21,674 nucleotides of DNA, from the IMG/VR virus record IMGVR_UViG_3300009419_000120, positions 1 to 21,674 of that record; one strand, given 5' to 3'. Of the stretch, positions 1 to 7,292 are shown piece after piece. The stretch comes from a virus. How positions within the stretch are numbered: position 1 is the first letter of the stretch; each line of letters starts with the position of its first letter. The notes under the pieces are model-generated. The model was not told the DNA's origin, searched no databases, and worked only from the letters and a program-made list of their open reading frames with translations. Made by a program: the position numbers and the translations under genes.

Positions 1-403
1 GTATAGTGTTTGGATTGTCGTCGTTGGGGCTGTCTTTGGCCTGTTGAGCTTCTTTGACTGTGTCGCCTGCACTGGCGGTGGCTGTGTCGCCAGCAGGTTT
101 GTCAGCAGTCGGTGGTGCTGTTTGCAATGCAGAGTCCAATTCAGCCTGCAATGCTTGAACTTTTTGTTGCTCGGCTAATAACCCTTGCTCAAATGGGATT
201 TTGGCTGTTACTGCTTGACTTAATTTTTCTTGTAGGGATTGTATCCTAGCAGTATCACCAGCTGCGGTGGCTGTTTGCAGTAATTGGTTAAATCTAACAA
301 TAGCACTATCATAACTCTCTACTCTTTTAACATACTGCGAGGCCAAGAATTCAGCAGCATTAATTGCTGATTTTAGCTTTATGATTTCTTCTGCTGTTGC
401 CAT
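1..403 (-). CDS. Partial coiled-coil phage protein of unknown function (C-terminus beyond the window)
   Basis: An open frame starts with ATG at 403 on the minus strand and runs without a stop off the left edge, giving about 134 residues beginning MATAEEIIKLKSAINAAEF. The first 95 residues are rich in Ala, Gln, Glu and Leu with heptad-like spacing, as expected of a long helix or coiled coil. After that the protein turns to a Pro/Thr/Ala/Asp-rich, probably disordered stretch that reaches the edge. It is the last gene of a minus-strand structural series: the gp53-like gene ends 3 bases upstream of its start, so the two are almost certainly cotranscribed. By position a virion or assembly role is likely, but no family is recognised. 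Confidence 0.75.
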   Translation of the reverse strand, partial: MATAEEIIKLKSAINAAEFLASQYVKRVESYDSAIVRFNQLLQTATAAGDTARIQSLQEKLSQAVTAKIPFEQGLLAEQQKVQALQAELDSALQTAPPTADKPAGDTATASAGDTVKEAQQAKDSPNDDNPNTI

Positions 404-406
404 GTG

Positions 407-709
407 TTAGAATCCCAGAGTGGTACGAAGTGTAGAAATTTTTGGTAGATAAATTTTGGTACCCACTGCAAAATCCCACGGTGGAGAAGTAAGTGTATTG
501 GGATTTCGTTGGTAAAACACCCACCACAAGCCACCGTTATCATACAAGTCAAATGCCAATAGATCCGGGCGGTATTGATAAGTCATATTGATTACCATGA
601 TAGCATCATCAGGCTCTTTGGGTATAGGACGATTGTTCATCACGTCCAGATAAAATTGAACAAAACCAGTTGTGTAATACGGGCTAGTCGATATGTACGT
701 TGCTGCCAT
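407..709 (-). CDS. 53: Baseplate wedge protein, gp53-like (short form)
   Basis: A 100-residue protein. The central stretch, YRPDLLAFDLYDNGGLWWVF followed by a QRNPNTL segment and a C-terminal VGTKIYLPK, resembles the conserved LysM-like core of gp53 baseplate wedge proteins of T4-like marine phages. In T4, gp53 helps join wedges into the hexagonal baseplate. T4 gp53 is about twice as long (196 residues), so this is a minimal version that keeps the core. The start codon overlaps the last base of the upstream 1221-residue structural gene, and the next gene follows after 3 bases, so translation is probably coupled. The assignment rests on recognised motif similarity and on the structural neighbourhood. 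A LysM-like tail protein of another name remains possible. Confidence 0.7.
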   Translation of the reverse strand: MAATYISTSPYYTTGFVQFYLDVMNNRPIPKEPDDAIMVINMTYQYRPDLLAFDLYDNGGLWWVFYQRNPNTLTSPPWDFAVGTKIYLPKISTLRTTLGF

Positions 710-3700
710 TACCAGAATCCTCCTCTCAATAGATTACCATTGGCGTAATTTTTAACACTGAACTGCTGACTCACTTGAGCTCGACTCTGTATAGGTAATA
801 ACGAAATGTTCATGTCCATTTTAACTGGTACGTAGGTTGGTTGATTCAGTCCCAGTGTTGGTGGGGTAGGAGTCCAACTGCCTTGAGCTCCTTTGGTAAT
901 ACCTTGGCTGCTGAACAAGTTTTTCAATCTTCCAGCTGCTGAACTAAAAGAATTTGTTGCTGCAGACTGTCGAGCTCTTCTAGACAACAAATCTGCTCCG
1001 TTAATATTGATACCTCTAGTTCGTATGTAATCAACATCCTTGGGCAAGCTGTAGGTAAAATTGGTTACTACGCAAGGATGTCCATTGAATTGATATTCGC
1101 CTAATCCTGTTAGGTAAACCAGTGGTGGTGGTGTTCCTCTTTGTGCGTCTTGTCCATAAAACATTTTGGTCACGGACTTGAAAAAGTGTATTACTGCCAA
1201 CAAGTAGTTAGCTTCTTGTGTGTCTTGTGCTGTAAAAGTGGCCTGGAGGGTCACTGCTTCAACAGAGCTGCTTTTGTAAAAATAACTCTTGTAGTTGCTG
1301 TGTGTCAACCCCACTGTATCGTAGTCTGCTTTGTAATTTGTATCAATTTGCGGTGTATACGGAAAAATTACGCCGTCAGTTTCTTGTAACGGTTGTAATA
1401 TACCAGCAGTACCTTGACCATCGTTGCCCTGTGGGGAATTGTACAAATAGTCTGCGCCCGGGGCCAAACTTAATTTTACACGCCAATCTCCATTGTCTGA
1501 AAACTTGTCTTGAGCCTGTAGTGTTGCTTGTTGTTGAGCTTCAGCAAGTGTGCTTTGTTGATTGGTTTCAAAAGGATCTTCGCCACCTGCATCAGGTCCT
1601 TGAACATTGGCTACATCGTCGGCGTTGAACGTTGCTGCCTGGTCTAAAGCTTCTGTTTCAGTTAATCCTTGACTTACATAGCTACCTGTTTTGTTGTCAT
1701 AAACTGCATATGTGCCGTCATCATCTTGAGTGACAATATAGCGGCCGCCTGCTTGATCAGCTGGAGTACCTGCTATTAAATTTTGTGGTAAATCAGTACT
1801 GATATTGTTAAGGTCATTTTGTTGTGCATCGTAAAGGCTCTGGTCTTCAAATGCAGCAACTCTAGCATCTGATTCAGACAACCCAGTGCTTACAAATTGC
1901 CCAGTCTCGTTGTCAAATACTCCCCAGCCGCCAGTTTCGTCAGACTCAACTGCAACATATCGTTCGCCATTGTATCCTGTAGTGATACTAGGATCTGGTT
2001 GTTCACTGATTGCCAGTTCTGCGTCAGCTTGGCTTTGTTCTTCAAATGCAGAAACATTGGCCTCTGCTTCTGACAAGCCAGTTTTTACAAAAGTTCCTGT
2101 TGTGTTGTCCCATACTCCGTATGTTTGAGTTTCTGGATCAAACGTGGAAACATATTGATTTCCTTGAGTTGGAGTACCAGTGGTTTCAACCACAGCTGAA
2201 TCTACATTAAGTTCTCCGCCGGCTGGGTCATTGTCTATTGCATCTGCTGTAATAGCATCTGCATTGTCTTTGGACAAACCTGTTTGTATAAAACTACCTG
2301 TTCTCTGATCCCATACTCCGTATGTTTGAGTCTCTGGATCAAATGCTGTGACAAATGCTTGATTGGTAGGAGTACCTGGTGTGAACACCACTGGTTCAGA
2401 AGTGTTTAGTGCAATACCTTTGACTGCTAGATCTTGAGCAAATGCTTCTGCCTCCGCTTGGTCCAGTCCAGTGGTAACAAGGCGTCCAGTATCCAAGTTC
2501 CATACATCGTATGTGCCTGTTTCCGGATTGAGAATTTCTCCAAAATTTTGTCCGTCTACATTTGGATATCCGCCAGCGTTGGTAACTGGTTGATCTTTTG
2601 CAAGCACAGATGATAGCAGCAACACTGTACCAATCTTTGTAGCTGTTTCATCAACAGGTGGCGGTAATACTGTACTGATCTGCGGAGTTGTTTCATCAAC
2701 AGGTGGCGGTAACACTGTGGTGGTGGTAGTAACAGCAGCAGTCACAATAGCAGCAGCGCCTATAATGGGTGCTAGTTGCAATTCAGTTTGATTTGTTAGT
2801 GCAGCATCGTTGAGATAGTTAACAGTTGTTGGCAAAGATGCGCTGGCAGTGGTGTTGTTTGCTTCTCCACTGCCGGTGTTTACTGTGACTGTTTCTGACA
2901 CAACCACTGGGATTGCTGCAGCAACTGTCTCTGCATTCAATGTCTCAACTGTGGTGTTGAGTTTATTAATTGTTTCAGTTCGAGCAGCATCTTGGGCAGG
3001 TGTGAGCAGTTGTTGTCCTGCTCTTCGGCGCACAAGATTACTAGGATTGGCTCGAACAAAAGTGTTTAACGCTTGTTGCGTAGTAGCAGCAGCGGCAGCA
3101 GCGGCGGTGTAAGCAGTTGATGTTGGGTTTATCGCCACAGTATTAACTGTGTTTGTACTGGTCTGATTTGTGGGGTTTGACCCAATTCGGGTTGGGCCTG
3201 TAACAAAGCCGCCTCCTACTACAACTCCGTTGCGTCTGTCTTCCTCGGCCCGTGCTGCTGCCCATTTTTCAGGTTCAAGTATTCGTTCAATCCAACTGTT
3301 GGCTGTTTCGTTATTCCAACCTGTTTCTGCCAGTAGCTTGGCATATTCAGCTGGATTAGTTCGAGCCTGAACTGCTGAATTAAACGAATCCTTTGTGGAG
3401 CCTTGATATGCTGGCCAGTTTTTATCATTCCATGGCTCTTCCCGGCCACCGGCTCTGTTGGTAACCTCTACTGCTGTGCCTACTATACTTGGGTTGCTGT
3501 ATGGGTCAGAAATTCCTTGTATGGCCCAGAGGTCTGCAATAGTACCCGGTCCAACAGGATTTGGCTGACTGCCTTGCCACTGAATAAATTTAGCCAGTTC
3601 TGAGTCTGGGCCGAATGTAACAGTCCCTTCTTTGGTGTTGACCACTTGATTAGTAGGGGTAGGCGCTAGTATTTCAACTTTTCGAAATCCTGTGTCTACC

Positions 3701-4374
3701 TGTATTGTAGCACCAGATTCCACAGCAATGCTGATAGGCACCGGCTGTCTTGGCAAGCCTTGGAAATATTCTGTGATGTCAATATCTCCACGATTTGTGG
3801 TAAGATAAACCCGACCATCAGGGCCTGTTCCAGTGGTTGCAATCACGTCTTTGCCATCAGGGCCGCCAAGGCCATTGGCAATGGCTGCTCTTCGAACAGC
3901 ATCGCGAGCAGCTTGAGTTGCAATTTGGGATGCTTCAAAAAATTCAGGAGTACCCTGAACAAACTGCAACCTTCCTTCGGCATCCAAACTGCCCGGAACT
4001 ACAAGTCCTTGGGGCAACCCGTCTTTTGCCACCTGATAGGAGTAGGCGTTGCCGTACTCAGGATATGCTCGTGCTAAATCTTCTGCACTATACTTGTTGA
4101 GTATCAAATTCAAATAGCCTTGAACCTGAGGGCCGCTACCCACTTCACCGCGAATCACGGCACTGATATCCACAGTATCAGTAGTGGAAGAAGCATTCAA
4201 AGTAGCAGTTGAACCAGAGGCTGGCAACGGCTCTGGTGCTCGGTCAACGCTGGCAGGACTAGGCGGGGGTGGTGGAGGTGGAGGTACTTGTGGATTAGAC
4301 GCAGGCGGCACTGGATCATCTACCCAAACTTGATATGAATCCCCTTCGCCTGTATATGCAGTAATGTATGCCAT
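709..4374 (-). CDS. Large virion protein with internal repeats and a baseplate-like C-terminal domain
   Basis: A 1221-residue protein. Near the N-terminus, at about residues 31-38, is a run of eight prolines. A low-complexity Ala/Thr/Asn/Val region follows, including two 15-residue TVLPPPVDET repeats. Then come five diverged modules of about 65-70 residues, near residues 615, 678, 744, 815 and 885, each with a Y-x-V-[WY]-D-x-x-TG-x-[FYV]-x-x-x-GL core. From about residue 957 the sequence is well ordered (DWRVKLSLAPGADYLY, later FFKSVTKMFYGQD and GLGEYQFNGHPCVVTNF). That part resembles C-terminal segments of baseplate or tail-tube-associated proteins in marine T4-like phages. It lies directly upstream of the gp53-like gene. 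ATG at 4374 is preferred because a late-type element sits 24 bases upstream, matching two other genes here. A GTG at 4383, four bases after GGAG, is the alternative. The repeats may form an extended, evolvable surface; that is inference. Confidence 0.8.
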   Translation of the reverse strand: MAYITAYTGEGDSYQVWVDDPVPPASNPQVPPPPPPPPSPASVDRAPEPLPASGSTATLNASSTTDTVDISAVIRGEVGSGPQVQGYLNLILNKYSAEDLARAYPEYGNAYSYQVAKDGLPQGLVVPGSLDAEGRLQFVQGTPEFFEASQIATQAARDAVRRAAIANGLGGPDGKDVIATTGTGPDGRVYLTTNRGDIDITEYFQGLPRQPVPISIAVESGATIQVDTGFRKVEILAPTPTNQVVNTKEGTVTFGPDSELAKFIQWQGSQPNPVGPGTIADLWAIQGISDPYSNPSIVGTAVEVTNRAGGREEPWNDKNWPAYQGSTKDSFNSAVQARTNPAEYAKLLAETGWNNETANSWIERILEPEKWAAARAEEDRRNGVVVGGGFVTGPTRIGSNPTNQTSTNTVNTVAINPTSTAYTAAAAAAATTQQALNTFVRANPSNLVRRRAGQQLLTPAQDAARTETINKLNTTVETLNAETVAAAIPVVVSETVTVNTGSGEANNTTASASLPTTVNYLNDAALTNQTELQLAPIIGAAAIVTAAVTTTTTVLPPPVDETTPQISTVLPPPVDETATKIGTVLLLSSVLAKDQPVTNAGGYPNVDGQNFGEILNPETGTYDVWNLDTGRLVTTGLDQAEAEAFAQDLAVKGIALNTSEPVVFTPGTPTNQAFVTAFDPETQTYGVWDQRTGSFIQTGLSKDNADAITADAIDNDPAGGELNVDSAVVETTGTPTQGNQYVSTFDPETQTYGVWDNTTGTFVKTGLSEAEANVSAFEEQSQADAELAISEQPDPSITTGYNGERYVAVESDETGGWGVFDNETGQFVSTGLSESDARVAAFEDQSLYDAQQNDLNNISTDLPQNLIAGTPADQAGGRYIVTQDDDGTYAVYDNKTGSYVSQGLTETEALDQAATFNADDVANVQGPDAGGEDPFETNQQSTLAEAQQQATLQAQDKFSDNGDWRVKLSLAPGADYLYNSPQGNDGQGTAGILQPLQETDGVIFPYTPQIDTNYKADYDTVGLTHSNYKSYFYKSSSVEAVTLQATFTAQDTQEANYLLAVIHFFKSVTKMFYGQDAQRGTPPPLVYLTGLGEYQFNGHPCVVTNFTYSLPKDVDYIRTRGININGADLLSRRARQSAATNSFSSAAGRLKNLFSSQGITKGAQGSWTPTPPTLGLNQPTYVPVKMDMNISLLPIQSRAQVSQQFSVKNYANGNLLRGGFW
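2110..2343 (-). repeat. Near-identical 33-base direct repeat inside the large virion gene
   Basis: The 33-base segments at 2110-2142 and 2311-2343 differ at a single base and lie 201 bases (67 codons) apart. Both encode FDPETQTYGVWD in modules 2 and 3 of the five-module array. The other modules are clearly diverged, so this pair looks like a recent duplication or gene-conversion event. Confidence 0.9.
2645..2718 (-). repeat. Short tandem repeat encoding TVLPPPVDET
   Basis: Two 29-base segments starting at 2645 and 2690 differ at one base and are offset by 45 bases, so they encode two consecutive 15-residue units beginning TVLPPPVDET. They lie in the low-complexity stretch just before the five-module array and probably act as a Pro-rich spacer. 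Confidence 0.85.
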
Positions 4375-4398
4375 TTTATTCACTATTCTCCGATATAT

Positions 4399-4406
4399 TA
4401 TTTACC
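4399..4406 (-). promoter_or_regulatory. Late-promoter-like element GGTAAATA
   Basis: Read on the minus strand this is GGTAAATA, matching the T4 late consensus TATAAATA at 6 of 8 positions including the whole TAAATA core. It ends 24 bases before the preferred ATG (4374) of the large virion gene. Similar elements lie 25 and 26 bases before the tape-measure and portal starts. A gp55-type sigma factor, which reads such sites, is encoded just to the right. No -35 box is expected for this class. Confidence 0.5.
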
Positions 4407-4437
4407 GTAAACAAAAACGGCTGTGTTAATGAAAAGG

Positions 4438-4465
4438 TTGACACTGGTGATTTTTATGTTAAAAT
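4438..4465 (+). promoter_or_regulatory. Sigma-70-type promoter for the gp55-gp47-gp46 operon
   Basis: A perfect TTGACA at 4438-4443 is followed after 16 bases by TAAAAT at 4460-4465 (5 of 6 to TATAAT). An extended -10 TG sits at 4457-4458. Transcription should begin near 4472, leaving a leader of about 15 bases before the gp55 start. This is a strong host-type promoter and would place gp55 and the downstream recombination genes under host polymerase before late transcription begins. It was found by eye; no start-site data are available. Confidence 0.7.
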
Positions 4466-4477
4466 AAGTATTATATT

Positions 4478-4482
4478 AGGAG
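4478..4482 (+). promoter_or_regulatory. Ribosome binding site of the gp55 gene
   Basis: AGGAG lies five bases before ATG at 4488. It fixes the start there rather than at the in-frame ATG at 4368, which has no such site, would lie upstream of the promoter and would add 40 unrelated residues. Confidence 0.8.
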
Positions 4483-4487
4483 AATCA

Positions 4488-5408
4488 ATGGCCACCATTG
4501 CAGACAAACCCGCACCAAGAGTGAACTATCTCAACAACAGAGATATTCTCAAAGAGATTCATCACAGTAAAAACACCTACTGCTGGTACAAGGACAGAGA
4601 CCTAGATCATCAATATGATCTTATTTTGCCCAGCATAGACAAGATCAATGTAAGAACCATAGTAGAAGCACGTAAAAATCGTGCAGATCGCATCAAACGC
4701 GAAACCGGCGAAGTGATCGATCAAAAGAAAATTTCCAATCAAGATCTAGTTTTTCGCATCACATGCTGGGACCATATTCCCATGGCTCCAAAGAAGATTA
4801 CCAAAGCCGAAGCCAAACGCAAAAAACTTGAAGATATTTTTGAGTTTGACGAGCCAGAAGAAGATCCATTGGTAGATTTAATCGACAACCCAATTATAGA
4901 CAAAACACATATTCGATTAAACTTTCCACCGTTTGAGCACTACAGATTGGATGATGACAAAAAACCTTTTATAGTTGGGCGTAGTCATTGGACAGGCGAT
5001 CTAGAAACTGGAGAGTTTTCAAAAGAGCACGGCAAGATGACCAAAAAACTAGCACTGATGTTTATGAAGCTGTGTGAGCGATATGCCACAAGATCAAACT
5101 GGCGCGGATATACCTACAACGAGGAAATGCGCGGACAAGCTCTACTACAACTCAGTCAAATTGGTCTTCAATTTGACGAATCAAAAAGTCAAAACCCCTT
5201 TGCTTACTACACCGCTGCTATTACCAACAGCTTTACTCGTATTCTCAACATTGAGAAAAAGATGCAAAACATCCGTGATGACATCCTGGAAATCAACGGA
5301 TTGAATCCTTCATGGACACGTCAAAACTCTGGCGCCAAAAGCATGGCCGCCATGTCCGGACCGGTTGTGTCTACCTTGGATGATGTAGTACAATCAGTAG
5401 ATGAGTAA
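4488..5408 (+). CDS. 55: Late-transcription sigma factor, gp55-like, with long N-terminal part
   Basis: A 306-residue protein. Its C-terminal half, from about residue 190, has the sigma region 2-like pattern of gp55: Y-N-E-E-M-R-G-Q-A, then FDESKSQNPFAYYT and an N-S-F-T-R-I helix. In T4, gp55 binds host core polymerase and, with gp33 and the gp45 clamp, recognises TATAAATA promoters. T4 gp55 is 185 residues, so the first 120 or more residues here are extra. They begin with an NYLNNRDILKEIHHSKNTYC segment like the amino end of gp55 from other marine T4-like phages, then a charged Lys/Glu-rich stretch (about residues 100-135). The start follows an AGGAG site and a sigma-70-type promoter. The stop overlaps the gp47 start by 8 bases, so the two are translationally coupled. 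The sigma call is fairly firm; the role of the extension is unknown. Confidence 0.82.
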   Translation: MATIADKPAPRVNYLNNRDILKEIHHSKNTYCWYKDRDLDHQYDLILPSIDKINVRTIVEARKNRADRIKRETGEVIDQKKISNQDLVFRITCWDHIPMAPKKITKAEAKRKKLEDIFEFDEPEEDPLVDLIDNPIIDKTHIRLNFPPFEHYRLDDDKKPFIVGRSHWTGDLETGEFSKEHGKMTKKLALMFMKLCERYATRSNWRGYTYNEEMRGQALLQLSQIGLQFDESKSQNPFAYYTAAITNSFTRILNIEKKMQNIRDDILEINGLNPSWTRQNSGAKSMAAMSGPVVSTLDDVVQSVDE

Positions 5409-6417
5409 TTTATTTAAAAAAGCTGCAATCTTTACCGACATCCACTTTGGTCTCAAGTCCAACAGTGTTCTGCACAACGAAGACTGTTTGTCTTTTGTCA
5501 AGTGGGCCACTGAGAAAGCACAGGAACAAGGCTGCGAAACTGCCTTGTTTCTGGGAGACTGGCATAATACACGGGCCAGCTTGAATATTGTTACCTTGAA
5601 CTACAGCCTTCGTGCATTAGAGCACCTGAATGCCAATTTTCAACATGTGTATTTTATTCCAGGCAATCACGATCTATACTATCGCGATAAACGAGATATC
5701 CAAAGCGTGGAGTGGGCCAAACATCTGCCCAATGTAGAAATCTGCAATGATTGGTTCAGCAGCGGTGATGTGGTCATTGCTCCTTGGCTGTGCGGAGATG
5801 ACCACAAACGTATTCCTAAACTAAAAGGCAAGTACATGTTTGGGCACTTTGAGTTGCCGGGATACTTGATGAATGCCATGGTGGCCATGCCCGATCATGG
5901 AGAAATTCAACGAGATGATTTTCACGGATTTGAACATGTGTTTACTGGCCACTTTCACAAGCGTCAGACCAAAAAGAATATTACCTACATCGGCAATGCG
6001 TTCCCGCACAACTACGCAGACGCCGGCGATGATGAAAGAGGGCTTACTGTACTAGAATGGGGCAAAGACCCTGTGTATCATGCCTGGCCAGATCAACCAA
6101 CCTACAGAGTTTATGGGCTTGCAAATCTTATCGACAACGGTGCCACTCTGTTGAGACCCAAAATGCATGTGCGTGTGAATCTGGACATTGAAATCAGTTA
6201 CGAAGAAGCCAACTTTATCAAAGAAACTTTTATTCAGCAATACAATCTGCGAGAGATGTCTCTTATTCCCAACAAACACAGCGGTGTTGAAGAAGACATG
6301 GCGCCCGGTGAAGTCAAGTTTGAATCAGTGGATCAAATTGTAACTGACCAGCTCACCAACATCGAATCTGAGTTCTACGACAACAAACTACTGTTGAAAA
6401 TTTATCAGACGTTATGA
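5401..6417 (+). CDS. 47: Recombination endonuclease subunit gp47 (Mre11/SbcD-like)
   Basis: A 338-residue calcineurin-type metallophosphoesterase, almost exactly the length of T4 gp47 (339). The metal-binding motifs are all present: FTDIHFG (D13, H15), GDWHN (D53), GNHD (N89, H90, D91), H149 and GHFHKRQ (H174, H176). With gp46 it forms the phage Mre11-Rad50 complex, which resects DNA ends for recombination-dependent replication and helps degrade host DNA. It starts inside the end of the gp55 gene and its stop overlaps the next start by 4 bases (ATGA). Its partner gp46 is not adjacent: two unrelated genes (6414-8221) lie between. The function assignment is secure. Confidence 0.95.
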   Translation: MSNLFKKAAIFTDIHFGLKSNSVLHNEDCLSFVKWATEKAQEQGCETALFLGDWHNTRASLNIVTLNYSLRALEHLNANFQHVYFIPGNHDLYYRDKRDIQSVEWAKHLPNVEICNDWFSSGDVVIAPWLCGDDHKRIPKLKGKYMFGHFELPGYLMNAMVAMPDHGEIQRDDFHGFEHVFTGHFHKRQTKKNITYIGNAFPHNYADAGDDERGLTVLEWGKDPVYHAWPDQPTYRVYGLANLIDNGATLLRPKMHVRVNLDIEISYEEANFIKETFIQQYNLREMSLIPNKHSGVEEDMAPGEVKFESVDQIVTDQLTNIESEFYDNKLLLKIYQTL

Positions 6418-7292
6418 TTTATTGTGTGTGGTACCCAAGTGGAGGATTTGGACACTTTGTTAATGCTGTTTTAACTTTACACGGTGATAATTTTGTGCGC
6501 CCTAAAAAATCTTTAACATTTTCACCAACTGGCGACAGTCATAGTTTAGATTTAATCTTGCCTAAATACTTTCACGAATGTTGGACAGGTGGGCTTGAGT
6601 TTGTTGACAATCAAAACTATTGTGTGTTAGTTGACAACGGAATTAATAACACAAACAGTGGTTTTAAAAGCACTTTCCCCAATGCTACTGTGATTAAAAT
6701 TTGTTACTCTGATTACAGTTGGCCTGTGGTGGCCCGCACCATGATTGAAAAGGCTATGCAAAGTAGCATTGAAGAACAACTGCCAACTGATCAATGGGAC
6801 TCAACAGAGCCATGGACACGTCGTGAAAAATACTTTTTGTATTTGCGAGATCACCCACTTCGTTATGCTTGGAATTCGCAGAACAAACACACGCTACTTG
6901 ACACTGAACTAGATGTGACTGAATTATATCAGGACTATGAAGAGTGTCATTCTGTAATAAATGCTATTGCAAAAACTGAAGACTTTTGTACTCTTTGGAA
7001 AGAATGGCGGTTGGCAAATTCTAAATATATTGATCCAGTGATAACCGCAAAGACTGTATTGTGCCAGACAGGGATCAACGACTCTGTAGACTTGACACAT
7101 ATAACAGACATTTGGACTCAAGCAGTAGTGTACTATTACATTTGGGTAAGGTACAGAATTGAAGTTCCGCACAATGATTATGCTAACTGGTTTACCAACA
7201 CCTCTGACATTGTTAAAATGTTAAAGGAACACAGGGTAGATTCTACAGTTAATGAAAATTTACCAAACACTATAAAGAAAATTAAACTATGA
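6414..7292 (+). CDS. Conserved phage protein of unknown function between gp47 and the binding protein
   Basis: A 292-residue protein starting MIYCVWYPSGGFGHFVNAVL, with a later WTRREKYFLYLRDHPLRYAW block and many Trp, Tyr and His. It resembles uncharacterised proteins of aquatic T4-like phages. The Gly-rich N-terminus and overall layout faintly recall P-loop sulfotransferases or sugar-modifying enzymes, but no complete Walker motif is present, so no function is assigned. It has no signal peptide or membrane segment and is probably cytoplasmic. It overlaps gp47 (ATGA, 4 bases) and the following gene (4 bases), so all are translated from one message. By eye its bases are more AT-rich than gp47 and gp46, consistent with separate acquisition. 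Confidence 0.75.
   Translation: MIYCVWYPSGGFGHFVNAVLTLHGDNFVRPKKSLTFSPTGDSHSLDLILPKYFHECWTGGLEFVDNQNYCVLVDNGINNTNSGFKSTFPNATVIKICYSDYSWPVVARTMIEKAMQSSIEEQLPTDQWDSTEPWTRREKYFLYLRDHPLRYAWNSQNKHTLLDTELDVTELYQDYEECHSVINAIAKTEDFCTLWKEWRLANSKYIDPVITAKTVLCQTGINDSVDLTHITDIWTQAVVYYYIWVRYRIEVPHNDYANWFTNTSDIVKMLKEHRVDSTVNENLPNTIKKIKL

Noticed and set aside
2849-3112. Plus-strand open frames opposite the large virion gene
   Set aside because: They mirror the low-complexity Ala/Thr/Val codons of the real gene and have no independent start signals or motifs.
4368-4487. Forty-residue upstream extension of gp55
   Set aside because: It lies upstream of the promoter and ribosome binding site and reads as non-coding sequence.
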